Of a stretch of 64,000 bases of DNA, positions 52,128-62,500 are shown in pieces. Made by a program: the position numbers and the translations under genes. Numbering within the stretch: position 1 is the stretch's first letter; the number at the start of each line of letters is the position of its first letter. Source of the stretch: Leptospiraceae bacterium (GTDB taxonomy: Bacteria; Spirochaetota; Leptospiria; Leptospirales; Leptospiraceae); assembly GCA_016711485.1 (NCBI GenBank), contig JADJSX010000007.1:62001-126000 (forward strand), in the 5' to 3' direction. The notes below the pieces were generated by a model. It made no database searches. It worked only from the letters and a program-made list of their open reading frames with translations, and was not told where the DNA came from.

Positions 52128-53844
52128 AAGCTAAATTACGAATTTCCTTAATATTTTCTTCACAAACTTTTTCACCTAATTCTATAAATTCTTTTGCACG
52201 ATAGAATTCATACCAAGAAGAATTTGGTAAAATAGGACTCATGTAAATATCTGAACTTTGAAATGAATACTTACACAATCTGTATTGTAAAGAGTAAAAA
52301 CTATTTATAAAAATATCCATAATTGATTGATCTTTTTTATTTGATAATACGACATCTTCTGGCGATGGCATTGCATTAACAGCGATTATCCTCTGAATAC
52401 CTTCTTTTGTGAGTGCACTCACAGGTAGCGGATTTACGACTCCACCATCAACATAGATGACGTCATTTTTTATAAATGGGTTAAATAGTCCAGGTATTGC
52501 GGTACTCGCCATGATAGCATCCACGACTAACCCATCTTTCATAACAACCTCTTCTCTTCTATTAATGTCACAAGCAATTGTTCTGAGTTCTTTGGGAAGG
52601 TCTTTAAAAGTTTTTTCTCCAAGAAAACCTTCCAAAAACTTGCGAATGTTATTTCCTTTAATCAATCCTTTCTGCGGCATTACCGAAAAATCAATTAATT
52701 TTAACATATCAAAAAGTGAACCAAATTCTTCCATTGCGTTTTCAATATCCTTTGCACTTAATCCGCTTGCCCAAAGTGCTCCAACAAATGATCCGATACT
52801 AGTGCCAGAAATTGTATCTATGTAAATATTTTCTCTTTCAAGAACTTTTAATACTCCAATTTGTGATAATCCAAAAGCAGCTCCACCGCCTAACGCTAAT
52901 CCGAGTTTCATTCCAGTAATTTTTCTGGCAATTTTTTGAGTTATTGAATTCAATTCAGAACTCTTTATATCTTCTCCAATTACAATATTTGTTAGAAAAT
53001 CGGAATCATTTATATTTTTACATTTATATATATCTAAAAAATGGTTTTTGTCCTGAATTTCATTTTTAGAAAGAAGATAACATTGATCTGACTCTTCTAT
53101 GAGTGCCTTACAAAGTTCATAATTATCTTCCGGTAAATCAAGGATTATATAATGATACGAATATCTGTATTTACGATACTGTATTAATATTTCGTCCACG
53201 TCTGTTAAGTTAAAGTTTCTCACTTTAGAAGAAGAATGAATTAATTTTTTTTCCTTTTTGTTAAATCTAAGTAAAATTGATTTTTTGGAAGTTTGATTTA
53301 TTATATGTTCCGAAAGTTCTAACGCAAATTTGGATCCTAATTCAATATTTTCAGAGCTATATATAGATATAACATTTGATTCGATTATTTTTCTATTTTG
53401 TTCGTCAGGTGTAGCCTTTAATCTTCTAGACAAAACCTTTGTGATTACAATGCCCAACGATGGAATTTTAGAAATCATTTCATGAAAGTCTTTCGCTGAA
53501 ATAATAAGTAGTTTTACATCCCCTAGGGCAACTGCAGAAAATGGATGCGGTTTATTTCCCATTAAGGAAATTACTCCAAGAAAATCTCCCTTTCGCATCA
53601 CGTCCCAGGAAGTTTGTTTTTCTGTATTTCCTACTTTTTTGGAACTAATTAACTCAATACTTCCGTTGACTATAATATAAAAAAACTCACCCTGCTCCCC
53701 TTGTTTGTATAAAAAATCATGCCTTTGTAGGTCTTTAATTACTGCCTTCTCGGCAATATAACTTCTGTCTGAATCCGATAACGAATGTAGTATTGGTAAA
53801 GACGAAAGTAAGTAGTATTTTCCAAGTGCCTTTAAATCTGTCAT
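52114..53844 (-). CDS. Cyclic nucleotide-binding, patatin-like phospholipase
   Basis: 576 residues. An N-terminal cNMP-binding domain (KQGEQGEFFYIIVNGSIELI, then GDFLGVISLMGNKPHPFSAV) has Val and Pro/Phe where the Glu and Arg of the phosphate cassette are expected, so ligand binding may be altered. A linker follows, then a patatin domain: glycine loop GLALGGGAAFGLSQIGVLKV, nucleophile in SGTSIGSFVGA, and catalytic Asp in YVDGGVVNPLPVSAL. The combination is the NTE/PlpD-like bacterial type, acting on phospholipids, presumably at the membrane. Confidence 0.92.
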   Translation of the reverse strand: MTDLKALGKYYLLSSLPILHSLSDSDRSYIAEKAVIKDLQRHDFLYKQGEQGEFFYIIVNGSIELISSKKVGNTEKQTSWDVMRKGDFLGVISLMGNKPHPFSAVALGDVKLLIISAKDFHEMISKIPSLGIVITKVLSRRLKATPDEQNRKIIESNVISIYSSENIELGSKFALELSEHIINQTSKKSILLRFNKKEKKLIHSSSKVRNFNLTDVDEILIQYRKYRYSYHYIILDLPEDNYELCKALIEESDQCYLLSKNEIQDKNHFLDIYKCKNINDSDFLTNIVIGEDIKSSELNSITQKIARKITGMKLGLALGGGAAFGLSQIGVLKVLERENIYIDTISGTSIGSFVGALWASGLSAKDIENAMEEFGSLFDMLKLIDFSVMPQKGLIKGNNIRKFLEGFLGEKTFKDLPKELRTIACDINRREEVVMKDGLVVDAIMASTAIPGLFNPFIKNDVIYVDGGVVNPLPVSALTKEGIQRIIAVNAMPSPEDVVLSNKKDQSIMDIFINSFYSLQYRLCKYSFQSSDIYMSPILPNSSWYEFYRAKEFIELGEKVCEENIKEIRNLAFKTN

Positions 53845-53999
53845 ATTTAGAACTAATTGCAGAGATATAGAAAATGAGCAAGGAATAATGCTTAAAAAAA
53901 ATACTGATAAATTTATTTTTGTTCTTTGGTATATACAATTGATAAAATATGCTTTCGTTTGTAGATGGTAGAAAAGAGAAATTTAAATTTTAAAATTTT

Positions 54000-55241
54000 A
54001 TGGAAACGAAAGAAATTACAGATATAAATTCAATTAATAAAATGGTTGAGACATTATTTAAACAGTTTCCCGTTTACACCATTCTAGAAAAAAAACCAGT
54101 TCAAATTAAAATTCTAGCAATAAAAAACCAAAATGTAATCATCCAATCTCCTGAAGAAAATCCAAATCCAATAGAGAGAATTTTATTATTAACAAATTCA
54201 GGGAATCTATTACAATTCCGCTTCAAAGTAACCGCAAAAGACCCTCGCGGAATCGAAATTTTGCAACCCAATTCCTTGACAATTAAAACCGCCACGCGGA
54301 TAAATACAAGAATTCAAGTATCAAAGGCCCCAATTCAAATTTCGAAAATTATCAGCCAAAATATGATTCCTCATGATTTAGCAGACGATACGATGACTGT
54401 TGAAAGTATCACAAAACCATATATTCAAAAATTAAAAGTAAAGTTTACGGACGTTGTCTTTTTTATCCATGAACGAATGGATATTCGAATGAGATTATTA
54501 GTGGATTCGGGCAAACATCTATTTGTCCCTGACACAAAAAGTCCTGATAGCGTAGGTGAAAATTTTATACCATACAGTGAATATATGCACTTGGCAAAGT
54601 CCACGAAAGACTCTCAAAAATATTTTTCTGAAATCTGTGTTCCTCTTAAATTTAAAAATATCTTTCCATTTGGATACCTACAAATTTTACACACAGAGAA
54701 AACAAATATAAATGACTATAATTTAGTTTTGCATGCTGCAAATAAACTCTGTAATGAAATCGAAGAATCAGATGTGTTTAATTACTCAAAACATGTATCG
54801 AATATTATGGATATTAGTTCTACTGGTTTAAGTTTCGCTCATCCACAATCAAAACACTTTGGAAAACTTTTTTCCATTGGAAGTATTATTCTTTTTGAGA
54901 TGTACGAATACGATAAAAGTATCGGCACATTTAGAGCTGTTGTCAGAAATATCAAACCACTGGAAAAACTCTTTCGTATCGGTTGTCAATTCTTCCATAC
55001 AGCAGAAGAAGATAAAACAATTGAAGTGTTAATGGAAAAACATTTCCCTGAGAGTTTTAAAGAACTAGAATTGAAAAAAGCTAATTTTGAAAACTCCAAT
55101 GATAAACCGAAAACAAAAGTTGATTCTGTCTTGGAAAGTTTGACAGACGAAGAAAAACCTAAAGATGAAGCAGGAACTGAAGAAAATACAGAAGAAGATT
55201 CGACAGAAAGTAATCTGCCTGACCCTAAAGAACAAACTTAA
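54000..55241 (+). CDS. DUF1577-type protein with a split PilZ-like signature
   Basis: 413 residues. The N-terminal 100 residues resemble a YcgR-N-like beta domain and end in R100-INT-R104, an RxxxR motif. The second PilZ motif, D271-I-S-S-T-G276, comes only after about 165 residues that include a GAF-like stretch (EICVPLKFKNIFPFGYLQIL). The last 70 residues are acidic and disordered. I recognise the whole as the Leptospira DUF1577 family. c-di-GMP binding is plausible but rests on motifs set unusually far apart. Confidence 0.7.
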   Translation: METKEITDINSINKMVETLFKQFPVYTILEKKPVQIKILAIKNQNVIIQSPEENPNPIERILLLTNSGNLLQFRFKVTAKDPRGIEILQPNSLTIKTATRINTRIQVSKAPIQISKIISQNMIPHDLADDTMTVESITKPYIQKLKVKFTDVVFFIHERMDIRMRLLVDSGKHLFVPDTKSPDSVGENFIPYSEYMHLAKSTKDSQKYFSEICVPLKFKNIFPFGYLQILHTEKTNINDYNLVLHAANKLCNEIEESDVFNYSKHVSNIMDISSTGLSFAHPQSKHFGKLFSIGSIILFEMYEYDKSIGTFRAVVRNIKPLEKLFRIGCQFFHTAEEDKTIEVLMEKHFPESFKELELKKANFENSNDKPKTKVDSVLESLTDEEKPKDEAGTEENTEEDSTESNLPDPKEQT

Positions 55242-55314
55242 AAAAACAATGAGATTTTTTTGACTCCTGACAGTTGTATGACAATTCAATCAAGTTCTAT
55301 GGTAAATTATTCGT

Positions 55315-56199
55315 ATGTGGTCCAATTTACTAATCCTTCACTCCAAAGATAAAAATCGTGACAGAGAAAGTTTTTCTGGGTTATTGCACTGGAAAACTTG
55401 CATGCGAACCCTCTATATTGGCGATGTAAGAATATATGATGTATCAAGTGCGCTATATTCTGAGCACTATGAAATATATATTGGTTATGATGCCTATAAA
55501 CTATTACTCGAAATTGTGAGCGGTATTCGTTCTAGGCTGCTAGGGGAAACTGAAATTCTTGCTCAATTCAAAGAAGTCCTAAAAAATGAAGTACTACCAA
55601 AAAATTCCCTTGGTGATTATTTAAAAAAACTAAGAGACCAAATCATTGAAGATTCTCGAAAAATAAGAAGTGGACATTTAAGACATTTAGGGGATCAATC
55701 TTATGGCGGATTAGCAAACAGATATTTAAAATCAACAAAAGAAGTAGTTCTATTTGGAACCGGAAATTTAGCTATCAAAGTTTTACCTTGGCTTTTAGAG
55801 AAAAACCGGAAGGTAACTGTTGTTGGTAGAAATCTAGAAAAACTAAAAGAAATTTCTTCAAAATTTCCTGTCCAAATTCAAAATATAAATGAATTTATTC
55901 CTGCAGGTCAAGCGATTGTAATCGCCGCACCAATTTCTTTAAAAAATATTATTCCTTCTTTAAAAGAAAATACAATCGTAGTAGACTTTCGGGAAGATGA
56001 TAAAAATGACAAGTTCAATGAATCACTTAATTATATTTCATTCGAATCAATGTTAAACTCCTTAAAAGCCCAAGAAGAAAGAAACAAAGAACTTCGAAAA
56101 AAACTAGAAGTTGTTGTTTCGGAAATAGCAGAAGAAAGAGAAAACGAAAGTCAGAATTTTATATACGGTTGGGAAGATATACCTTGTCTAACCTTCTAA
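55315..56199 (+). CDS. hemA: Glutamyl-tRNA reductase, short Leptospira type
   Basis: 294 residues, well short of the usual 410 or more. HWKTCMRTLYIGD holds the active-site Cys in a diverged version of TCNRTE; VSGIRSRLLGETEILAQFKE matches VSGLDSLVLGExQILGQVK; VVLFGTGNLAIKVLPWLL is the NADPH-binding loop. The C-terminal dimerisation region is reduced. It reduces glutamyl-tRNA to glutamate-1-semialdehyde, the substrate of HemL (38651). It overlaps the hemCD gene. Confidence 0.88.
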   Translation: MWSNLLILHSKDKNRDRESFSGLLHWKTCMRTLYIGDVRIYDVSSALYSEHYEIYIGYDAYKLLLEIVSGIRSRLLGETEILAQFKEVLKNEVLPKNSLGDYLKKLRDQIIEDSRKIRSGHLRHLGDQSYGGLANRYLKSTKEVVLFGTGNLAIKVLPWLLEKNRKVTVVGRNLEKLKEISSKFPVQIQNINEFIPAGQAIVIAAPISLKNIIPSLKENTIVVDFREDDKNDKFNESLNYISFESMLNSLKAQEERNKELRKKLEVVVSEIAEERENESQNFIYGWEDIPCLTF

Positions 56200-57716
56200 A
56201 AATTGGATCTAGAAAAAGCGCACTTGCTAAATTACAATCTTACTTAGTAGCCGATGCTCTTAAAAAGAGATTCCCGAATATTCAAATTGAATTTCACTTC
56301 AAGGAATCGTTAGGTGATAAAGACCTCATTTCTCCGCTCTGGAAAATGGGAGATCGTGGTGTGTTTACAAAAGATTTTAAAGAAGACCTTTTAAACGAAA
56401 CGGTCGATGTAGTAATTCACTCTTGGAAGGATTTAGATTTAGCCCATGAAGATAACACTGAAATTATATCCATCCTCGAACGGGCAGACCAAAGAGATTT
56501 ACTTCTATTCAAAAAAGAACATATACTCAATCCAACCTACTCTGAAATCAAAATTTTTAGTTCTTCTCCAAGACGCGAATTTAACCTAAAACGATTTCTG
56601 GCGAAGGCACTTCCCAAAAGACTACAGAATAAACCTATTCTATTTGAACCTGTCCGCGGAAATATGCAAACTAGACTTTCCAAATGGCAAGAAAATTCAG
56701 AAGTCCAAGGTTTGATTTTAGCAAAAGCTGCCCTAGATAGATTACTTAGTGAGAATTTTCCAGAGTCGTCCAATGAAGAATATTCTCAAATCCGAAAAAT
56801 GATTCGATCTTACTTAAAAGATGCGGCATTTATGTGTTTACCTCTTTCAGAAAATCCTAATGCACCTGCACAAGGGGCATTAGCCGCTGAAGTAAAATCT
56901 TCGCGAACCGATATCAAACAAATTATTTCTACGTTAACTATTCCTGACGTAAGCAGATCTGTATTAATAGAAAGAGAAGAACTTCAAAAATACGGCGGTG
57001 GTTGTCACCAAAAAATTGGAGTTGGTTCTCTTAAAAGAAAATTCGGAACTATTTTTTATTTACGAGGTTTAACCGATAATGGCAAAGAATTAAACTCACT
57101 AACTCTTACTAAGACAAAAAATATTCAACCCAAAGTCCAAAATATCACAGATATATTCCCAAAGGAAAATGAAAAATTAAAATTCAAACGAGAACCACTA
57201 GACGAACCCGATTTAGTAGGTACTAATTTTTTAGTAGCAAGAACAAATGCATGGCATCCGAAATGGACAGAAATGAATTTAGACCATATTATTTGGGCAG
57301 CCGGTATAAAAACCTTTTACCAGCTAGCAGAAAAAGACTTGTGGGTAAGTGGAACCTCAGATGGTTTAGGGGAAGATGAAAATCCAAATATTTCTATCTT
57401 ATTAGGAGAAGAAAAACCTTTCATCAAATTAACGCACGAAGACAGCAGTGAGATTCATTCAAATTTGGAAAGAGTTTTTACTTATAAAATTTCCTTAGAT
57501 GGGGATATTCCTGATTTAACACAACGAACTCATTTTTTTTGGATGAGTGGTCATCAATTTGATTTAGCATTTGCGAAATTCCCTGGATTAGTAAATAAGT
57601 TTCACGCTTGTGGTCCTGGGATTACTGCAACTCATATTCAAAAACGTTTAGGAGAAAGTGGGAATTTAGAAATTTTTCTAAATTTTGAAGAGTGGTTAGA
57701 TTTTCATAATAGATAA
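56184..57716 (+). CDS. hemC: Fused porphobilinogen deaminase / uroporphyrinogen-III synthase
   Basis: About 510 residues. The HemC part opens LLKIGSRKSALAKLQSYLVA and holds the Asp/Arg sites (VIHSWKDLDL, SSSPRREFNLKRF) and the dipyrromethane-carrying Cys in YGGGCHQKIGV. The last 170 residues form a HemD-like domain ending SGHQFDLAFAKFPGLV and ACGPGITATHIQKRLG. Both TTG codons at 56169 and 56184 are possible starts; I prefer 56184 because GGGAAG lies seven bases upstream. Either overlaps hemA. It makes uroporphyrinogen III from porphobilinogen. A clear terminator follows. Confidence 0.9.
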   Translation: MSNLLKIGSRKSALAKLQSYLVADALKKRFPNIQIEFHFKESLGDKDLISPLWKMGDRGVFTKDFKEDLLNETVDVVIHSWKDLDLAHEDNTEIISILERADQRDLLLFKKEHILNPTYSEIKIFSSSPRREFNLKRFLAKALPKRLQNKPILFEPVRGNMQTRLSKWQENSEVQGLILAKAALDRLLSENFPESSNEEYSQIRKMIRSYLKDAAFMCLPLSENPNAPAQGALAAEVKSSRTDIKQIISTLTIPDVSRSVLIEREELQKYGGGCHQKIGVGSLKRKFGTIFYLRGLTDNGKELNSLTLTKTKNIQPKVQNITDIFPKENEKLKFKREPLDEPDLVGTNFLVARTNAWHPKWTEMNLDHIIWAAGIKTFYQLAEKDLWVSGTSDGLGEDENPNISILLGEEKPFIKLTHEDSSEIHSNLERVFTYKISLDGDIPDLTQRTHFFWMSGHQFDLAFAKFPGLVNKFHACGPGITATHIQKRLGESGNLEIFLNFEEWLDFHNR

Positions 57717-57718
57717 TT

Positions 57719-57755
57719 GGATAATACGTGAATGTCTAACGTATTATCCTTTTTG
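57719..57755 (+). terminator. Rho-independent terminator of the hemA-hemCD unit
   Basis: GGATAATACGT and ACGTATTATCC form a perfect 11-bp stem around a nine-base loop, followed by TTTTTG. It begins three bases after the hemCD stop. Confidence 0.85.
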
Positions 57756-57785
57756 TTTCGCCGCGTTTTTAGGTAGGCTGATTTT

Positions 57786-58907
57786 TTATTTTAGTTGTTT
57801 TGCGTCGTGAGAAATTATTTGTTTACGATCTACTTTTACAAAACCTTTTACTGTGTGAACAGTTAGATATTTATCATCCATAGCCGTAATTACGCCTGTA
57901 ACCGCACTTCCTCCATCAAGAGAAAGAACTTCCAATCTACCATATTTAGCATATAAGCTTTCTTCTGTTTCACTAACTGTTCCAGGAGCATTTGAATCTT
58001 CTTCACCTTTACTGCCTTCAATAGTTTTTGTGTCAATATCATTGATAGTAGATTTTTTGAATTCACCACCACTTGCCATTTCTATTGCAGTTTGTTTTCC
58101 ATCTAAAATTTCAATTGGTTCTGCGCTTACTGGAATTTCATCTTTATGTTTGGTAATTCCAACACTACCATCCAAAACGGAAACTCTTGTTACACTTAGG
58201 TTAGATGAATTTGGAATGACCTCTACTAAGAAACGTGTTCCTCGAACTCCAGCAATTACAGTCGGAGTTACTATATTAAAATTATCCGATTGCTTTTTTT
58301 TCGTAACGTTAGCTACTAACATACCTTTTTTGAGCGAAACTTCTTCTGTAAGAGTTCCATTATTTTCAATCAAACGTTTGATAGCAATTTCTGTATTGCT
58401 TTTAATACGTAAGTTTGAACCATGCGAGAATTCTAAATCGATTGTAGACTTTTCGCCTGTTATTAGAGTGTCACCATTACTGAGGAGAGCACCTACTTCT
58501 GGTTTAACGCCAACTGCATTTGTCTCTGATTTCAGTTTAACATCACCAATAACAAAGGTAATTTTTACTTTAATCTCATTAGAGGTTACTTGATTCTTTG
58601 GAGTATCTCCATTTCGTAATCCGAGAAACAATCCAATCAATACAACTGCCGCCGCACCTAACGTAAATATTATTTTTTTATTCATATTCCTAGCCCAATT
58701 AATTTTTATAATTTTTTGCTGATTTAATTTTTGATACCTATCCAACATCTCATTTGAATCTGGAAGAGAAACTGAATCTGCCCTAGATTGTGAGAGCATA
58801 CTCTCAATCCAATGAACCTTTTCCGACACTTCGTTTTGTTTATTATCAATTAAAGCATCATAAACTTTTTTTTCTAATTCTGAAAATTCATCCATATTAT
58901 TACTCAC
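57786..58907 (-). CDS. FecR-domain membrane protein
   Basis: 373 residues. A cytoplasmic N-terminus of about 75 residues precedes one membrane helix (KKIIFTLGAAAVVLIGLFLG). A FecR domain follows (VKITFVIGDVKLKS, LSNGDTLITGEKSTIDLEFS, TPTVIAGVRGTRFLVEV). The C-terminal tail contains an acidic stretch and a small beta domain. It lies ten bases after an ECF sigma gene and is likely its membrane-bound regulator, or reads an envelope signal together with it. A FecA-type receptor is not present. Confidence 0.88.
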   Translation of the reverse strand: MSNNMDEFSELEKKVYDALIDNKQNEVSEKVHWIESMLSQSRADSVSLPDSNEMLDRYQKLNQQKIIKINWARNMNKKIIFTLGAAAVVLIGLFLGLRNGDTPKNQVTSNEIKVKITFVIGDVKLKSETNAVGVKPEVGALLSNGDTLITGEKSTIDLEFSHGSNLRIKSNTEIAIKRLIENNGTLTEEVSLKKGMLVANVTKKKQSDNFNIVTPTVIAGVRGTRFLVEVIPNSSNLSVTRVSVLDGSVGITKHKDEIPVSAEPIEILDGKQTAIEMASGGEFKKSTINDIDTKTIEGSKGEEDSNAPGTVSETEESLYAKYGRLEVLSLDGGSAVTGVITAMDDKYLTVHTVKGFVKVDRKQIISHDAKQLK

Positions 58908-58917
58908 CTATTTTCAT

Positions 58918-59433
58918 TTATGGTGCAATCCCATGTTTTTCGGCAAGTTCAAGTAACCTTGCGGTTGCTTTTACAACTAACCTTGAAACGGTAGAAATTG
59001 ATAATTCCATTACTTCCGCAATTTCCATCAAAGTCATGTCTTTCATATTTTTCATAATCAAGGCGACTCTTTGGTCTTCTGGGAGTAAAGCCAAACACTG
59101 CTGCAATCTCATTTCCATATCTTTCAATTCTTCCTTCTTTTCAAATGATGTTTTCTTACTCTGATAAATATCTACATTGGATGCATTTTCCTTTACCGTA
59201 GAAAACTTTTTACTATAATTGATGGAAGTATTTCTGGCTATCGTGTAAAGAACCATTATAGCTTTTTCAGGCGGCAGATTACTATCTCCATAACTCCTAA
59301 AATAACTAAAGAAAGTTTCTTGCATTAAGTCAGAGGCAACTTCTTGGTTATTAGTATATTTATACAAAAAATCAAAAATTCTTTTGTGAAATTTTTCATA
59401 TAAACTACCCAAATAAAGCGTCTTATCTAGCAT
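58918..59433 (-). CDS. ECF-type RNA polymerase sigma factor
   Basis: 171 residues from the ATG at 59433; the frame is open to 59505, adding 24 residues without homology to region 2. Region 2 is KRIFDFLYKYTNNQEVASDL followed by MQETFFSYFRSYG; region 4 is LPEDQRVALIMKNMKDMTLM with IAEVMELSISTVSRLVVKAT. It is co-transcribed with the FecR-domain gene ten bases downstream. The spirochaete FecR/ECF pair is expected to control an envelope response. Confidence 0.88.
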   Translation of the reverse strand: MLDKTLYLGSLYEKFHKRIFDFLYKYTNNQEVASDLMQETFFSYFRSYGDSNLPPEKAIMVLYTIARNTSINYSKKFSTVKENASNVDIYQSKKTSFEKKEELKDMEMRLQQCLALLPEDQRVALIMKNMKDMTLMEIAEVMELSISTVSRLVVKATARLLELAEKHGIAP

Positions 59434-59552
59434 CGAACCATAGTTTAGAATAAGTTTGATATTTTCAAGATAAAAAAACTTACACCCTCTTGCCTCTGAT
59501 AACAAACCTAAATCATATTTTTTTCAAATTGAATAATTAATAAAAAATAAAA

Positions 59553-62500
59553 TTATTTTTTTTTGGATTTTGCTACTGTCTTTTTTTCTAATTTTAAAGG
59601 TTCATGGCTGTATAGACTTTTGCATTGTTTAATAAATTCTTTTCTCTCTGAATCTAAAAATGGGAAATACTCATTTTGATATCCATAACAGACTGTATTG
59701 ACCGGACAGTAATCGCAGATAGACGTTGGTTTTGTTTCAATAGGAGAAGCTGGAAATTTTCCATCCTCCATGTTTTCCCAAAAAGTTTTTAATATAGTTT
59801 CATCAAAGTCAACTTTAGTCCCTAATTTTAATACAGGTTTCTCATTTTTCGAAAAGTGAATGATTGCAGGTGCTAATTCTATTTTATCTAAGTGAAAGTA
59901 ATTTCGAAGTTCTTCCTTAATTTTGGAAGATTGTTCCAGCAGAAAAACAGTAAATCCTGAAGTTAAGTATTTTTTGTCCTTGATACTAGATGATGTAGTC
60001 ATTTGAGTCAAATACAAAGTATCCCCTTGAACTAGAATAAAATCTACATTCAATTTAAAATTTTTCCCCCATAACTCAGGGGCAGAAAAAAGAATAGAAT
60101 CTTTTGTTTTACTTAAATCATCTTTAAAAACAATATTTCGTTTTACAGCATATTTACCCAATAATTCCGTTTTGTAAAATGGAACTAAATAATTATCAAT
60201 ATAATTTAAAAAATCAATTTCTGCAATTTTCCCTAACAAACCAAAAGGAACTTCTCCAAACTCCTTTCGCTTCGAATTAAATATTTTATTTACAAGACTG
60301 CCATTGTCTATATTTTCATTTTCTTGCAGATAATATAATACTTCCTGGATGAAAATATGTCTTCTAAGAGAATCTACTGATTCAAGTTCTCCCAAAATTT
60401 CTTGTTCTTCTTCTGAATTTATCGAGTAATTATAAAAGAATTTTTTAGGACATTCTAAATAACTCACAAATTTATTTACTGATAAATCTTTATTTCCCAT
60501 CATTTGAGAATGGTCTCTATCAAAGGAAGGTCTAAAAAAATAAGATTTGATTTTTTTGTTTAATTTTTTTTCCGAAGTTAGTAAATCAACTTCTTTAGAA
60601 AGAGTTAAATCAGAAGTATCCTCCCAAGTTGGATAGGAATTTTTCAGTAAAATAAGATTTGATTCCTTTTTTTTAAGGGATACCAAATCATATATTTCTT
60701 TTTCAAAAACTTTAATGGAAGAAGTATTTGGAACTTTATATTCCAAATAGGAAAAAAGTGGAATTTTTTGAAAATCTTTATTTAATAAATTTCGAATACA
60801 TTCAAGTTCACGGGCAGGATAATATTCTCGATCTTTGATTGTGTCTAAGCTTACATAACTAAAAGTATATCGTTTGGCATTGTGATTTAAAATATGATAA
60901 AAGTAACTTTTTAATTTTAAGGACAAATCTAATCGAGATGAATTTGTAATAGCTTCGGTTGCAACTGAATCATGTTTTCCTGACCGAAGACTAAATCTAC
61001 GTTCATCTAATCCCACCAAATAAATATAGTCAAAAGATGGATCGACAACGTCCAACAACTCTCCTACTACAACTCCATTCTTTAGAACTCTTGCATCTCC
61101 CTCTGTCCATGATTCTAACAAATCTAAAAAAATAGATACAAAGTCTTCTAAAGTAAACTTAATATTCTCCTCAAAGATGGATTCCATTTCAGATTCTATC
61201 GATTCAATACTAGCAAGCAAACCAATTACTTTAGTTTGTCCACGTTCATTTAGACGTTTCATTTCGTCAGTCTCGTTGTAACGCATCGAAGTATGTAGGT
61301 ATGTATCTAATATAATTTTAAAGAAATTACTAAACTCAGTCAGAGAAGAAAAATCTTCTTTTAGTCCAATCAAATCTTGCAAAAGCGAAGTGCTTACTTC
61401 TAAAAATTGATAGACCTCGTCTGAAATTTCCGATTCAAATACAATTGACTCTTCCGAATCATCGCCTATTAAAAATGAATTTAAACGAACCCATAGACTT
61501 TCCCAAGTCATTAAATTTGATTCACGAAAACCTAGATTTTTTTTGTGGTGTTTGTCTAAAAATCCAGTTAAATTCATTTTTGAAATAATTTGATTCCAAA
61601 CTTCTGGTTTTATATTCATTCTAGAGTCTTCTAAAATTGGATAAAAACAAGGATTATAAAATAAGGAAAAGATTGTATCCTTATCAAAGTCGGAAATGGA
61701 AAGTTTTAAAAGTGATACTACGGAAGAAAAATAAGGTGATCTTTTTTTTCTAATATCTTTGGTAAAGGAAAATGGAATTCCCATCCGTTCGAAAATATTA
61801 GCCACTAGTAGCGAATAATTTAGATCTTCCGCAGGCAACACAAGTTTAATCGAAGTTAAACGAAAGTTCGATTGTTTATTTTCTTCAAGAATTGAAAGTA
61901 TTTCTCGACCGACGAACTCTATTTCTCTATAAGCCTCTTGCGATTCAAAAAAAAAGAATTTTGGATTATCAATAAATTCAGGATTATCCAAAAATTTTGG
62001 GAAACGGAAATCTAAAACTTCTTCTATTTGAGTATAACTTTTATCTCCTAAAAATCGACTTAATATATTCCTTTCGGGTAAAAGTTCTTTTAATTTGGAA
62101 GTATGGAACTTGGAATTATTGTGATGAATTAAGGATAGTCTGGGTGCTGGAATAAAAAAGGAAATTTTTATATATTCGGAAAGGATTTCGAGAACTTTAA
62201 AATGAATAGAATCTATTTCAGAGACTCCAAAAAGTATAATTTCTTCTCCAAATTTTTCAATAGCATCTTTTTTAGATAAAAAATGAGATTTCCCAGATGC
62301 ACATGCTTCATACAAATACTCTAATTCAATTTTTTTCTTTCCTTTTTTTTTTAGGAATTTTCGAATAACGGTATCATACTCTTCCTTTATATTATTTGGA
62401 AGTTTTTCATCCTTCAAAGAATAAGAGAGAATTGATTCTTTCCAAAATTGAAAAATATCGGAGGCTAACTGACGTAATACTTTCTTATTGGAAATATTTG

